64,000 nt of DNA from Phoronis australis (Eukaryota > Phoronida > Phoronidae), in contig NMRA01000137.1 in NCBI GenBank assembly GCA_002633005.1, positions 1 to 64,000 on the forward strand, read 5' to 3'. Of this stretch, positions 14,501 to 27,000 are shown one piece after another. Under the pieces are notes generated by a model. The model made no database searches. It worked only from the letters and a program-made list of their open reading frames with translations, and was not told where the DNA came from. The first letter of the stretch is position 1. Every line of letters begins with the position of its first letter. The translations under genes and the position numbers were made by a program.

Positions 14501-16322
14501 CGCCAAATGGGGGGCTCATTCGAGCCCCCCTAGCCCCCCCTGGGTGCGCGCATGCAACAGCAAAAGTTTCGATGTTATGAAAGAGGACTTACATGTAACT
14601 ATTATCATGGTGACCAAATAGTGTTTCCTTACACCAGAATTTGAGAAGCATGATTAAAAATATATGAAGTTGCAAGGAACAAGAATTATAGGCTTGAAGC
14701 TTCACAATCCAACTTAGCTTATTTCCTAAATTAGAATTATTCATATTGTTGACTTGATAACCTGAATTAAGAAGCAATAAGCTACAAAACACGAATTGAA
14801 AGCAATTGAGACTTAAAATTTAGAAAAATATGAATCATTTTGTGACACCAAATCAAGCCTTGAACAATAGTTGACAGCCAAACACAAAACCATTTCAAAA
14901 TTATTTCAACTATTTTTTTAGATTAGTGTAAGATCACCTGAATGGGAAATTCACAGTAAAATAATTCGAATATATCTTATATTTTGCACAAAAAACACGA
15001 AAATTGAATAAAGTTCCTTTTTTGTAGCAACGTTTATCAAAATGTATCAACATTAAATCTTCACAAATTACAAAGTAGCCGATTGAACATGCCTTTCAGT
15101 TCAGCAAAAGTCGCCATGTTGTCGGTGCCGCCTGAAATGAGACGAAGTCCAACGGGAATTGTAAGCACATTTATCACTTAATGAGTAACAACTGCGAGGC
15201 TGAAATTTGGTGAACACTGTTGAGTCGTGCAGAATAGTAAGTAAAGATACGTCTAACTAAATTTCACCGTAATTTGTTGGCGAAAACAATTTACACAAAT
15301 CGTAACTTATCCTGCTGTCCTCCAATATGGCCGACGCGATCCAAACAAAGTGACCCAAATTTCGCCACAAAACTTCCAATAACTTTACACTGCTTGCCCC
15401 GATTTTGATACTTTTTCTATTTTTACTGAGTAGAATGCACTGACTTTCCGATGATAGCAAAGTACTTTTTCAAAACGAGAAAAAAATCAAAACGAAAAAA
15501 ATTGGTTCGACCCATATTGGTTCCTAGGTTAGACCGGCCTACGTAAGGAACTAAACACCAATGCTATTTTAACATAATAAGTACGCGTAACATTCCAAAA
15601 AATTCAACGACCACTAACTACAAACTATAAATACACTGCATATGCAAACGAATCACGAGATATTACTAATAAAATAAAATAATGAAGACTTTTCGAGCAA
15701 GCGATAGCACATTCAGTTACAAGGAAAAAATGGCGGCATTCAGGACAAGTTCCTGAACTGATGAGCCGGAAATGTGGGTACGGAAATAACCGATGACAGC
15801 CGGTAATTATATGCTCACAGAGAAGGGTCAAATACTGTTAAAAATCGCTTTTGGCAAGAAAGGCGAAAAGAATATAAAAAAGGGTGTCGAAAATAAGATT
15901 TTATGTAGTAAGTATTTTCGGATACTGGAACCACATGGGCAGTTTGAGAGCAGGACTTTAATAACTCTCAAAAGACTCAACGTTCGACTTTGAAACATTC
16001 CAAGTAGGTTTGAGCCATCCATAAATGTTATGAAGTATCATACTTTCGACTCAAAAAGCACCGGAAGTGGTCAATAGATGCCAAGGTCATTTAATTTTCA
16101 AAATGTTTTCCTTACATTTCTCAAGGAATTCTTTTTAATGTCAGCGTACAGGTATAAGTCGAGATCACAATCAAATGCGTTACTTTTCTTAGCAATCGGG
16201 CCATTCAACTAGAAAAATGGGTCAAAGGCTATTACACGTAAGTGCAATCTTCATCTTTGAGCTAGACAGTTGAAATTCACCTATCTGATTGGTACATGTA
16301 ATTGAGTTCTAATTCAATACTG
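8010..16322. other. No gene recognised
   Basis: AT-rich non-coding sequence holding the AAT microsatellite. About 14150-14550 carries a repeat with ggctcgttcgagc and ggctcattcgagccccccta. A short AT-rich stretch lies at 13105-13145. The longest frame (10020-10409) shows no family pattern. Confidence 0.55.
11431..11515 (+). repeat. (AAT)n microsatellite
   Basis: About 28 AAT triplets with few interruptions. It generates spurious poly-Asn, poly-Ile and poly-Leu frames. Confidence 0.95.
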
Positions 16323-16370
16323 CCTAATGGTATCTGGGAGAATTCTAGGGCCCCCTTGCCCCCCCCNTTT
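16323..16370 (-). repeat. Fragment of the interspersed C-rich repeat
   Basis: taatggtatctgggagaatt followed by a run of C with one ambiguous base. It matches the middle of the 6191-6330 copy. Only this part remains. Confidence 0.35.
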
Positions 16371-16479
16371 GAGAGAACCCATCCACCTCTCAATCGGGGT
16401 CGAATACCATCACAACGAGGAAAGTGGTGTGCTGACTGATGTGGCTTTGATGAAGTTAACTGCTTATTGATGATTAGAT

Positions 16480-17890
16480 ATTGAGAAATTTAAACGAACT
16501 TTGGTCGCAACAAACGAGATAGAGAGCAAGACGGGAAGCAGACGCTCGTCAAAGTCTCGTCGTGGCGTAAGTAATCATAGTTCATCTAGTTCTTCCTCTT
16601 CCAGGAAAGCTCTTCAAGCCGAGTTCGCTACCTTAAAATAAGAAATTAGGTTACAAGAAATTGACACTGAAGACTGTGCTGAGTTGAGAGCCATACGTGC
16701 GAATCCCAGCCTTGCGATATAGCCAATGTATGTCTGAATGCCCTTACTGAGACAAGTCGAGACGACAACCCATTATATTGCAGTCATCGGCTGTCCCTCC
16801 CGAAGGGTACACAGAGTTCTTTCCCTGTGTCCAAAAATAGATCAATATAACAAATTTAGCCCAATCCGTAGCTAGTCAAATCCAAAGTAGAAAGATACTT
16901 GCCCCAGAGCATGGGATTTTTATTGGGGAACTTCTGCACTGTCAACATTTGACGTTGAGATCATCAAGGAAATTCCAGACGCTGAGAAGTTGTGTTACCT
17001 AAACTGCTATCTGGTAGGGACAGCAAGGGAAGCCATTCTATCACAAGAGTCCTACCACTCTGCTCGTCCGTTACTAAAAGAAAAATATGGTTCGCCATTT
17101 GCAGTTACTGATACATTCAGGGATAAGCTTGAGTTATGACCCAAGATTGACTCACGTGTTGGAACAGGACTTGGGAAACTGTCAGACTTACTGCGTCAGT
17201 TTGCGCTGGACATGAAGACTCACGAAGGGCTCTATGTGCTGAATGACGAGAAGGAGAATAGGACGATGCTGCAAAAGTTTCTCGGTTGGATAGTGACGCA
17301 GTGGAGCAGGATCGTCACAAAACACAGAGCGAAAACGAAAGCATTTCCGCCATTCCATATCTTTTGCAATTTTATAGAGAAATAATCCATAATCACTTGT
17401 GATCGGTCCGCCTCCTTACATGCTCTGTACAAGGGCCAGCACAACGTTAAGCATTCCCCGACCTCGCCTGGTTGAAAGGCCACTTCCAAAAATCTCTTTG
17501 CGAACACGGAAGATGTGGTCTAGGGAAAAGATCTGCCACATGTGCAGAAACTCTGCAATAACGGCGACAGCTTGTCACGTCAAATGCATTGTGCTTTGGA
17601 TGCTTCCAGAAGTGTCTTCGTTCCAAGAACAGTCGTGTTAAAATGACATGGGACGTATGCTCCAAAGAGACATCCCACAACTATCTACGACTATAATATG
17701 GTCGACAAGAGCTTATCAGGAGCCAGTTCAGAGAATGCTGGTCAACAACAGTCGAATATTGATGCAGCCGAACCTCATTGGTTAAACTTACCTGGTGCAG
17801 TGTCTAAAACGTCAGCTGTTGTCCCTGCAATGCTCTCATATTCTGACAAACCCCACTGTGAACGACTTGCGATGCTTGACACGGTATAAC
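16480..17890 (+). pseudogene. BEL/Pao retrotransposon fragment (gag and start of protease), decayed
   Basis: Plus-strand translation across several frames gives a Ser/Arg-rich N-terminal stretch (about 16530-16640). A DUF1759-type gag core follows (EIPDAEKLCYLNCYLVGTAR, SARPLLKEKYGSPFAVTDTF; about 16955-17370), then zinc-knuckle-like sequence with LCFGC (about 17540-17690). A protease-like start (VVPAMLSYSDKPHCERLAML; 17819-17878) comes last. Stops and frameshifts break it throughout, so it is inactive. No LTRs were recognised. A separate inverted-repeat element begins 20 bp downstream. Confidence 0.7.
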
Positions 17891-17910
17891 TCTTCTTTCA
17901 AGGCGCTAGT

Positions 17911-18341
17911 GGCCGGTTTCATGAAACAGTCCCAAACAGGGACTCAACCAAGGTCCCTAAGTCTTTTCGTGCATTTGTGTCGTTATGGACGCACAGATGC
18001 AATATTTTCCTTTCATTTCATCTTTATTATGAGCTCCTCATTGATAAATGACATTTTCTGATAATATAACTAAAACCTGAGCCCAGAGTTCATTGAAAAT
18101 AAATCGGGACTCAGTCCTTAAATTGGGGGCGTTGCATGAAAAGGTCCCTAATTATTTTCGATAATATTGACAATTCTACGTAGAGATCACTCTCGATTTG
18201 CATCAAAGTCAAAAAATGATTCAGTTATGAAACTAAAACAACACAAAAACGGCAATCGATGTTTTCACAAGTCCAAAAATACGCAGTGGATTTAAAGAAC
18301 TTAGTTGAGTCCCTATTTGGGTCTGTTTCATGCGACCGGGC
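17911..18341. mobile_element. MITE-like element with about 45-bp inverted ends
   Basis: ggccggtttcatgaaacagt...gggactcaac at the left is repeated in inverse at 18296-18341, roughly 80 percent alike by eye. Non-coding. It begins just after the BEL/Pao remnant. Confidence 0.6.
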
Positions 18342-19160
18342 ATTGGTGTCCTAGGTTGAGCAATTAAATTGATGTTATCTACAATGTCATCGGAAAACGA
18401 GGCACTAAATAGTCTGCGTGTTACTGAACGACTCAGCTTCGGAATGTGCACACTAGGAAGGTGATCCCGCTAAATCCTGATCACATACCTACAAAAAAGG
18501 ATCAAATCTCCGTTTCTGAAAGGTCCTAAACGCATAGAGGGCTCGTAAGTCCATAAAAATGTGCCATTGTGCAGAATGAAGTAATATGTGATTGAAGGTA
18601 ATGATAGCAGTGTGTTTCCTTCTATTTATTACGGTAAAATATCAAAAGAATGGGGGAATTAAAAAGACCTGTTAGTGCAGGAGCATAGGTCTTTTGTTTA
18701 CAATACTTTATGTCCACCAGGAGCGTTTTTGTCTTGAGGTATTTCCTAGATTCCATCGTAGTAGTAGTTTCTCCCGCTCGTAGGTAATTGTTTATTGGCT
18801 GTGAATATTTTGGTATTGTAGTCTAACCAATCAGAGCACCGGTGATGAGGCTTAACTTGAGCGTTCGTTTGTAGCGGGCATTCGGATATTGGTTCTTACC
18901 ATGTAAAGAGGGCTTAGTCAGGGTGAAAACCTCCAGTAAGTAACTTAAGTTTGTGCTTCACGTTTAACTGTACATGTAGGTCTGCTGATTGTATGTCTAG
19001 AGTAACGGTGTGGGAATATTTTGGTTACTTTATCTTAGAAGCTTCCTTATTGTTTGTAGAGAACCGTCATTTCAACAAAAATAAACGTTTTAAAGAAGCT
19101 GACGCGTTGTGCTGTCGCCCACTCTGTATATCTTCAAGTGAAAATTAGTAACGACTTCTA

Positions 19161-19297
19161 ATGGGCGGCACACCATAGGAGCTGGGGGGTATACCCCTAC
19201 TTTTTTCAGTGCTGCGCCGCCCGTGGCCTATGGGCGGTGCACCACAGGGGGCTAAAGGGGCTATAAACCCCACTTTTTTCAGTGCTTTGCCGTTCAT
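19161..19297 (+). repeat. Tandem dimer of a GGGCGGCGC hairpin element
   Basis: Two head-to-tail units of about 69 bp. Each runs from atgggcgg-gcaccata/caca through a Gly/Pro-like GC box (gggggt/atacccc) and ttttttcagtgctg to ccgcccgtgg or ccgttcatg. Relatives lie at 26333-26405 and 46621-46687. Confidence 0.6.
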
Positions 19298-19699
19298 GCT
19301 TGTAATTGAAAAGCTGATGCCAACAAGGCAAGTCACAAGAGTCGCTGCTGCGAAAATAACTCAAGTAACACAATTAAATTTAAGTTTATAAATATTCTCT
19401 GACACTTGCATTGTTGTTATGGGTAACAACAGTACTAAAAAGCTGAACGATTGCTCGGTACAACTTGCACTTTTTCATTATTGAGTATGTTAATGCTATG
19501 ACCTTGTGAACTTTCACAACTTCCGTGCTTGCGATTGACTAAAGAGGCCAGCACACAGAGCCACCTCTTACCAAATAATGTAAAATTAGGAGCGACTTAA
19601 AATCATTTCTCACAGGACGTGCAACTTTCCGAATATCAAATGCTTGAAACTATGTCTAACCATGTAAGAAAGAATTGACCTTTTGACATAGTCGCCATG

Positions 19700-19862
19700 A
19701 AGTGGCGGATTTGGGGGAGGGCAAGGGAGCCATGGCCCCCTCAGTAAAATTCTGTCAGATTCCATTTGGCAGTTCGATAATGCGAATGTCTGACGGGAAA
19801 AATCCTCACCAATACTCTGCCCTGCCCAACNTAAAAATCCTGGATCCGTGGATCCGCTCCTG
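19700..19862 (+). repeat. Interspersed C-rich repeat
   Basis: Same block order as 6191-6330: agtggcggattt, gggag and ccatggcccc, aaaattctgtcagattcc, then actctgccctgcccaac and aaaatcctgg. It has one ambiguous base. Confidence 0.55.
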
Positions 19863-20518
19863 GTCACAGGATAAAAAGACAGGAGCTACGTTCAGAAAAC
19901 CGCGCGGATCTTGCCACTGTTTCGCTGGGTGCCAACGATGAGCCTATTAATTTTTAGCGACAGTTATTTCCACGAAGTCTATTGAAATGTCGTCAGTCCT
20001 GTGTATTCTTTCTCACTTGAATTGGCCAGGACAAAAAGCTTGTAAAAACTGGCTCAAATATCAGTGTCACACGTTTAATATGGTTCTGTGAGATAACAAT
20101 TGGCAAACGATTCAACCGTCAAATCACTAACATTGGTTGATAGACGGTATTTATTGAACTGGTGAATAGAAAAGCAGGATTAATGTTTTATAATCTGAAT
20201 AGCAAAGTTAACAAAAGAGTATTTGGGTTGACAAAATGTGATAGCGTTCTGTACACAAGTATTATTTTTTTCTTCCCAGGCTACAGCTCTCATGGATGAG
20301 TCATAGCGTATATTTACGCGCGCTCGACCGTTATTTTTGCAGTCAACGACAACTACACAGATTGTATTTCTCAACGAGAGACGCCCAGGACAGTCATGCT
20401 CCACACTTGAACAGTCTTCGTACATGCGTACGTCTATACGCACAACTTGAATAACGCGGTCCTGTTTTGTCCTGGCTTTGAGTTTCCCTTTTAGACAACC
20501 CACTTGCTTTTAACAGAC

Positions 20519-23500
20519 ATGGCGTCCGGCGATGACTTGATGCGTGTAGCGAAGATTCGAAATGATCTCACGTGCCCTGAAATTTCCATAAGAGACATTT
20601 CTATTGAGGACAACGTTTTCGGTAGTGGTGGTTTCGGCAGTGTTCACAAGGGAAGCTACCGTGGAGAAGTTGTGGCTGTAAAGGTAATCGACTGGCGCAA
20701 ATACAGTGAACGGTAGGTATACTTCAGTTTTGATGACATAAAATATGTTAATTGATTGCTTTTCCTGTGTAAAATATACTGTGAAAACCTTAACCGTTGG
20801 AGCTATACCAAACCCGAGTTAGGCCTATTAAAATATCCAGTACCCTGAAACAAATTTAAATACCCTGTAACCCTTGCCAACACTCAAAAGTTTGGAGCAA
20901 AGTTGGAAACTCCTCACAAGCGTGACCTACGCTTTAGGCGAATTACACGACAACTGTTAGGGAAATACCCACCAAAAACCATAACACCCAATCTTTGATA
21001 CAGAGTGAACTGTGTTTTTGGATGATTCCTTAAACATTTAGTGTTTGTTTAATTTCTTTCTTTGTCGTCCTTTGAACAAAAAAAAACAGGCAAACAGTGT
21101 GCTAAAATGCATTTTCCCTCAGCGGGAGAGGGAGCCTTCCCTCCCGACCTCCCCCTTGTCGCTGCGCGCCTCAGAAACGCGCTTCGCACGACACGTCGTT
21201 CTCACGAATTTGGGCCCCACTTTTCAAATCCTAGCACTCATATCTGTGAATCTTGCAGAAAAAATGGGACTCGCCTATCATACATAAGAAAGATAAGCAG
21301 TCGCAGTATTATCGCTTTTACACTCGCTATCAGGATCGCGCATCTAAGGCCATTTATCACCGCTCGGCGGCTATCGATCACACGATGCTAATTTTCACGG
21401 ATTTGAGTGTTTGTTCAAAGACTTGTTTAAACTCATTGGCCTATTATTTTCAGCCACAAGCAAATGATATTGGCCTGTAAAGAGGCACGCTCAATGTGCA
21501 TGGTTGAACACGCGAGCATTCTCAAGATATATGGCATCATTTTGGACGACTTGTGTGGGCTAGTACTAGAGTTTATGGAGCATGGCTCTCTCAAAGATTT
21601 GCAGATTCACACAAAGTTGGAAGGTTTTCACATTCCGATCGGTATACAGGTACTGTCATGTTTACTGAACTGTCTTCTCTAACCCAGATTGACAACTATT
21701 TATTCTTCTTAATACGCCTTTTAAGATCATATTTTTTGTAAACAAAGCGTCATGCTTGTACTAGTCCTGCTTGAAACCTATTACAAGGTTCTCTTTTGCA
21801 ATCTACTGATTAGAAATTCACACACCGAGGATTTATACATGCGCTAAACTAAACAGAGATTTATGGGAATATGTCCTATTGTCTGCGTGTTGTGAAAAAG
21901 TAATTGAATACGGAATGAGAAAAGAACAGCTGCTTGTGAGAAATGAAGTGTATTCAGGGGGAAAAGATGCTGTTTGTTAACAGATTCTTTTCTCATTGGT
22001 ATATTTCTTTCATTTTTCAATCGTTTCTCATCGACTTTGCATGATCTTGCGAATATAACTGATTAACGGTATGTGTTCCTAGTTGCAGGGTATTGATTTA
22101 GTAAATTGTGCAAAGTATGTGCTAAAAATTGTCAAATAGGGCCTACGTGGAACTCGTACAAATGAACATTCAGTGTAAGTTCTAAAGTATCCCATTCCAA
22201 CCTTGAAAAGAATACGTTTGGTTAAGGTTATGTCGAAAGTCAGTCAGGGTCTTTATTTTGTTAAGATAGGCCAGTCAGCTCCCAAGGATACTCACACAAC
22301 AGTTGCCTTTTACTATCGTAATTTTGCGAGATCTTGCTTGACACGTGGTCCGCGGGACGCTGCACGGTCGGTTCGACGAAGTGAAACAAGTGTAGACATT
22401 TTCTTACGATGACGATGTCTTAGAATAGACCTGACAGCCTTAGTACATTGAGCAGCCTAGTAATAACGTGTTACAGGTTCAAATGATGAGAGACATATCG
22501 GAGGCTTTGCGGTACCTGCACAGCCAGAATTTGGTTCATGCTGATCTTAAACTGGGCAACATTTTGATAAATGACAAAATGGAAGCCAAGGTAATCACGT
22601 TATAATTTACATGTAGGACAAATGAAGCGAGTTGGGGTCGTTTTTTGTCTTCATTAATGTCATACCATGGGTGTATGTGTGCGTTTGTGTTAATTAATTG
22701 GTTGGATTTGAAATTTTCACGGCACTAGGCTTGTATGGGTCAGTTCAAGAACCAGTCGATTAAACGACCATTTTTAAATGTCAAACAACGAACTTTTGCT
22801 TTATTACGTATTATGGTTATATTACACCTTAGCATCACTCTTAGAAATCTAACAACGTGTACTGTTTTAGCTTCGTGTTGGCTTACTACAAATGGATTTC
22901 CCTTCTGAGCGATTAACAGGTTACAATAAAAAGCATGTGTGTAAAATCTTTGACTGTTTCACCAAGAGTGTTCGATTTCTCTTTCGTTTTAGTTGGGAGA
23001 CTTTGGGTTGTCCTCATTTCAAGGCTTCACCAGCGAACTAACCAATTCCTCTCCCGCTAAAGGGACTTTATCGCACATGGCTCCAGAATTGTTCAATCCG
23101 CAATTAGTTGGGAGAGACATGCCCAAGAACTCTCCTCAAACGGATGTGTGGAGGTAATTAACATGTTGTCTGAACTGTAAGGTAATTTTGATTCATTTTG
23201 ATAACGTTAACGACTAATTGAAACAAAGTGTCTGATATTCGTCGAGGAAAACGTTTATTTTTGTTATAAAACTTATGATTGTTCAGAAAGTAGTAAATAT
23301 GTAATAAACGTTATCGATTTTTGAAGAGATAGACGTAACAATCATGTGATTGTTAGATCAGACACCTACGAAAATAATGTTTTCCTTTTTGTAGCTTTGG
23401 AGTTATGTTATTCGATCTCATGAATGAAGAATCACTGTTTCACGGTGCGTAAGTAAATTCAGTTGTGAGTATTCGCTTTTCTGTGAACTTGTTCCTCTCT

Positions 23501-24016
23501 GATAACGTGACTATAAGCCACCAGCAATTAAACCATAGGCATATTTAGGGGAGGGGCAGGAAACCAGGTCTCCACCAACCCAAAAAAAAAGAAAATGTAG
23601 CCAGCTTGCAGCTTTTGGGGTTTCCGACCGGACATTTTATCCGGAAAATTGTGGTTCCCTCCATTTACGACATCCTGGACCCGCCAGTGTAAACAACACC
23701 ACGTCTGTGTTGGTTCATTTGCTGGTGATGTGATTCGAAGCTATTATGCATTAAAGTAGGATTTTTGTCAGTATAGTAAAAAATTATTGTGATAATTCAT
23801 TTGAGGATTTTTTTTGTACGCTTGTATAAATCACACGCCGAGTACTGAGCACTAATGCTGTTTCAGGTTTGCAGCCAGATGTCATTAAACATCAAATTGG
23901 AAGAGGAATTAAGAATTACTGCATGGCTGAGGTAATGAAATGCGAACCAACTATTTTCGTAGAGGTGGTATCAACCTGCCTTGAGTATCAGCCGACAGAT
24001 AGAACGGATTTTGAGA
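20519..24016 (+). CDS. Exons 1-6: protein kinase domain
   Basis: Six small exons encode the complete two-lobed kinase fold. Exon 1 carries the glycine loop and the beta-3 lysine, exon 2 the alpha-C helix and hinge (LVLEFMEHGSL), exon 3 the catalytic loop, exon 4 DFG to APE, and exons 5-6 the C-lobe. Every residue usually required for catalysis is present: Lys55, Glu75, Asp153, Asn158 and Asp171. The lysine two residues after the catalytic aspartate fits a Ser/Thr rather than Tyr kinase. The residue before the catalytic aspartate is Ala, not Arg, so this is a non-RD kinase, as are RIPK1, RIPK2 and RIPK4. The exon 5 donor must be the GTGCGT at 23445; the neighbouring GTAAGT would throw exon 6 into an early stop. 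Confidence 0.88.
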
Positions 24017-27000
24017 GTAAGTGCTATCCGACCAAATTTCCAATGACGTTTAAAGATTCCTGTTTTATTCCATTCTATGTCCCTGTTTCCGTCTTTATGG
24101 TATTTCTCACTCTGGTTGAGATGGGCTCATGTTGAATGTCACAATCCATTTAGGCAGTGCTGTAGTGGTAAAATTAGAGCTAAGTAGGCGCTCAAAGCAC
24201 ACCGTATCACCTTGAGCACTGAACGTAACTTACGGTGCTTAGGTGCTACGTTCAAATGTCAAAAGGTGGTTGGCTGCGCCTACGTGCGCCTACGCCCCAC
24301 TACAGCATTGCATTTTGGTGAAGACGGTTGAGTTCGCCCACCTTTACTACCTAGCCTAAGTACAGGTTACAATTTTGCAAGGACGGTAGAGCGCTATTAT
24401 GAAGATCATTTCTACATTTCTAAAGAGAATTGTTGATTTGATTTTGGCAGACAAATCATCATAATTTTTCCCGCTCGATTTTTGGGTCCGATTTTGGCGG
24501 TTTTTCTACAACCGTTACAATTCATTTTTTGCTTGGTAGAAAATCATTTTGCTATTTGATAACTTCCAAAGGGAACGGTGTCTCAGAATCTCGATTTAAG
24601 TACTAGTTTTTTGGAACGTAGTCCTCAGGAATAAAGAGTGTTCTAAAAAATGGATAATGAAAAAACTAAGACCTATTTAAAAAATCTGTGATCGGATTCT
24701 CTCGAAAATTCCGTTATCAACATGTTGACAAAAAACCAATATGATTGGACGGACGATATCTTTAAAATCTCTGTTCAAAGAAAAAATAAAGGCAAGTAAA
24801 TACGAATGTTAAATTTTGTCAGGAAATTTATTTGCCTTTCAGAAAATATGTACTTTGTAGAGGACACATCTAACAGAATTTAACATATTTGCACACAAGT
24901 ACAACTTGGCAAACAAGGTTCACAACTAACTTTTTACATCGTTGCACGAACACACCCTATTGGTACAAAGACACGTGTATTTGTTCGACATTCTGCGACC
25001 TACGCTGTAGGGCTATTTTACCAGCTACAGGAATCAGAATAACGAAACGCCAAGGTAAAACAAAAGAAAACAGCAAAAAGCGTCATTTATAAGCAGTCCG
25101 AATTATAAAAATGACCACTTTATAGTGAAGGTGACTTTTTTGTTTGATTTGCCTTGGGTCATGGCCTAACAGCAGGCCACGCGATGTCATGTGCACGCCG
25201 TAATTATGACTGACAAAGATTTGACAAAACGTCAGATGACATTTGTAAAACAAATCTGCCGAAAGTATAACATAATTCACTGATGTATAGTTAGTAAGTT
25301 TAATACGAAATTCAGTGTAGTATTACAGTAGCCATAGTTCGTTAGTTAAGTAGACGAAGTAATGGCTAGTGCACACGTCTGTACCTTCACGTGCCACTTT
25401 TTACAAGTTCGACTTTTGGAATTGATATTTTACCTTCCCATAATACTTTTGGTATTGAAAACCATTCTAACTAATCCTAATATCGTTTGAAAAACACCAC
25501 TGACTCGATATAGTACCTATTTTCTTGACCAGAATTTGGCAAATAAAATGGCTAAAATTCAAATTAAACCAAAGTCGCGTGTACTTCCATTCCGTGGCTA
25601 TAATCATGAACAAGCTTAATCGGTCTCCTGGAAAAACCAGATCCGCTATTTTTTGTTAGAGAATGAAAGGGCACGTGGCTTAGGATATTTTTCGTATCTG
25701 GATCTAAATGGTGATTTGTTCCTATTTATAACGTGTAAAAATCTGTTTAATTTGGATTTTTACTGCCTCATTTGTTGCAACTTTTACCTTTGAAGGACGA
25801 ATTCACCCCCAGGCCGGGGCATAAACAGAAACTACATCCACGTGCTTGTTCGTGCTATTGTTGAATGTATTCCGTATTTAATCCATCTGAAGTACATGTG
25901 AACTGACAATGTTCTAGAAACTTGACCTTAATAGCTTCCGGTGAAGTACAATGTTCATGATAACGGGGCGAAATTGCCCCTGCTCTTCCTTGGATGACTC
26001 GAATGGGCCTACTCTTTCCCATTAAATAGTTCCTTTCAATGGCTGTCACCCTCTTCGGCTTCATTTGTCATTGACGGTACATGTACGTGCTCTAAGGATG
26101 ATTGGCAAGTGGCTAATGGGTTGTTATTGCAGTGGAATAAAGTGGCCTATATGTGTTGGAAACCGAAGTTTCACTAAAACAAATCGTTTCGTTTTAGGCA
26201 TAACACGCTTACTTCACGACAAGTACATTGGAGAGTTTGAGAAGTCTTACCGCGATGACATCCACACTTTGAATTACTTTCTTCAGGTAAATTTTTTATG
26301 ATGAAGTTTACTTGGCTACTCCCACTATCATCAGCCCCATGTGAGGCACCACCTATAGACCACGTGCGGCGTAGCACTGAAAAAGGTGGGGGCTATAGCC
26401 CCCCNGTGTTCACTTGAGCTTCTCTGAAAAATCGAGAGATTCGATTGGCACACAAGGGGCACTGGATTACTGAATTTAAAGCGTTGTTCGAGCTGTTGTC
26501 ACGAAAAAAATAAACATTTAAATTTCTTTTTGTTGAGAACCTCTGGTTTATACTTCGCCTATAGAGTTAGAGAGAGCTCATTTTTATGTTGTTCAAACAT
26601 GAACAACTACAATATAAGCCCAGAATATGATTTATTTTTGTACTTAAAATAGCCATTTTTGCTACCACGCAAGACTTGTCATCTCTTGTAACCTTACCAA
26701 AACTTGATCATGCTATGTTTAAAATACCTGAAAGCCATCATTATGCAATGAAAATTCAAAAAAAAAATGTGAAGTTCATCAGAAGGTAGGCTTAACTTAA
26801 ATGTCCTAATGGTGCAATTACGGCCAATTTTGTGCATTAATTTGACTTAGACACAGCCTTAGACCCAGTAGCAGATTAAGAGGAGGCCAAGGAGGCCATT
26901 CCCTTCCTCTAGAATTCTTCCATATTCCATTTGACACTTTGGGAGGGGGCGAATGTCTGACGGGCATAATACTGGCCAATACTCTGCCCTGCTCCACAAA

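Larger units (their letters stand above)
18342..20518. other. Intergenic, upstream of the kinase-NHL gene
   Basis: Holds the 19161 hairpin dimer and the 19700 repeat. The 250 bp before the ATG contain several CpGs (acgcgcgctcgaccg) but no clear TATA box. The acag directly before the ATG could be a splice acceptor from a 5' UTR exon. Confidence 0.5.

Noticed and set aside
21045-21391. Frames in intron 1 of the kinase-NHL gene
   Set aside because: A GC-rich repeat-like insert; inclusion would break the in-phase join between kinase exons 1 and 2.
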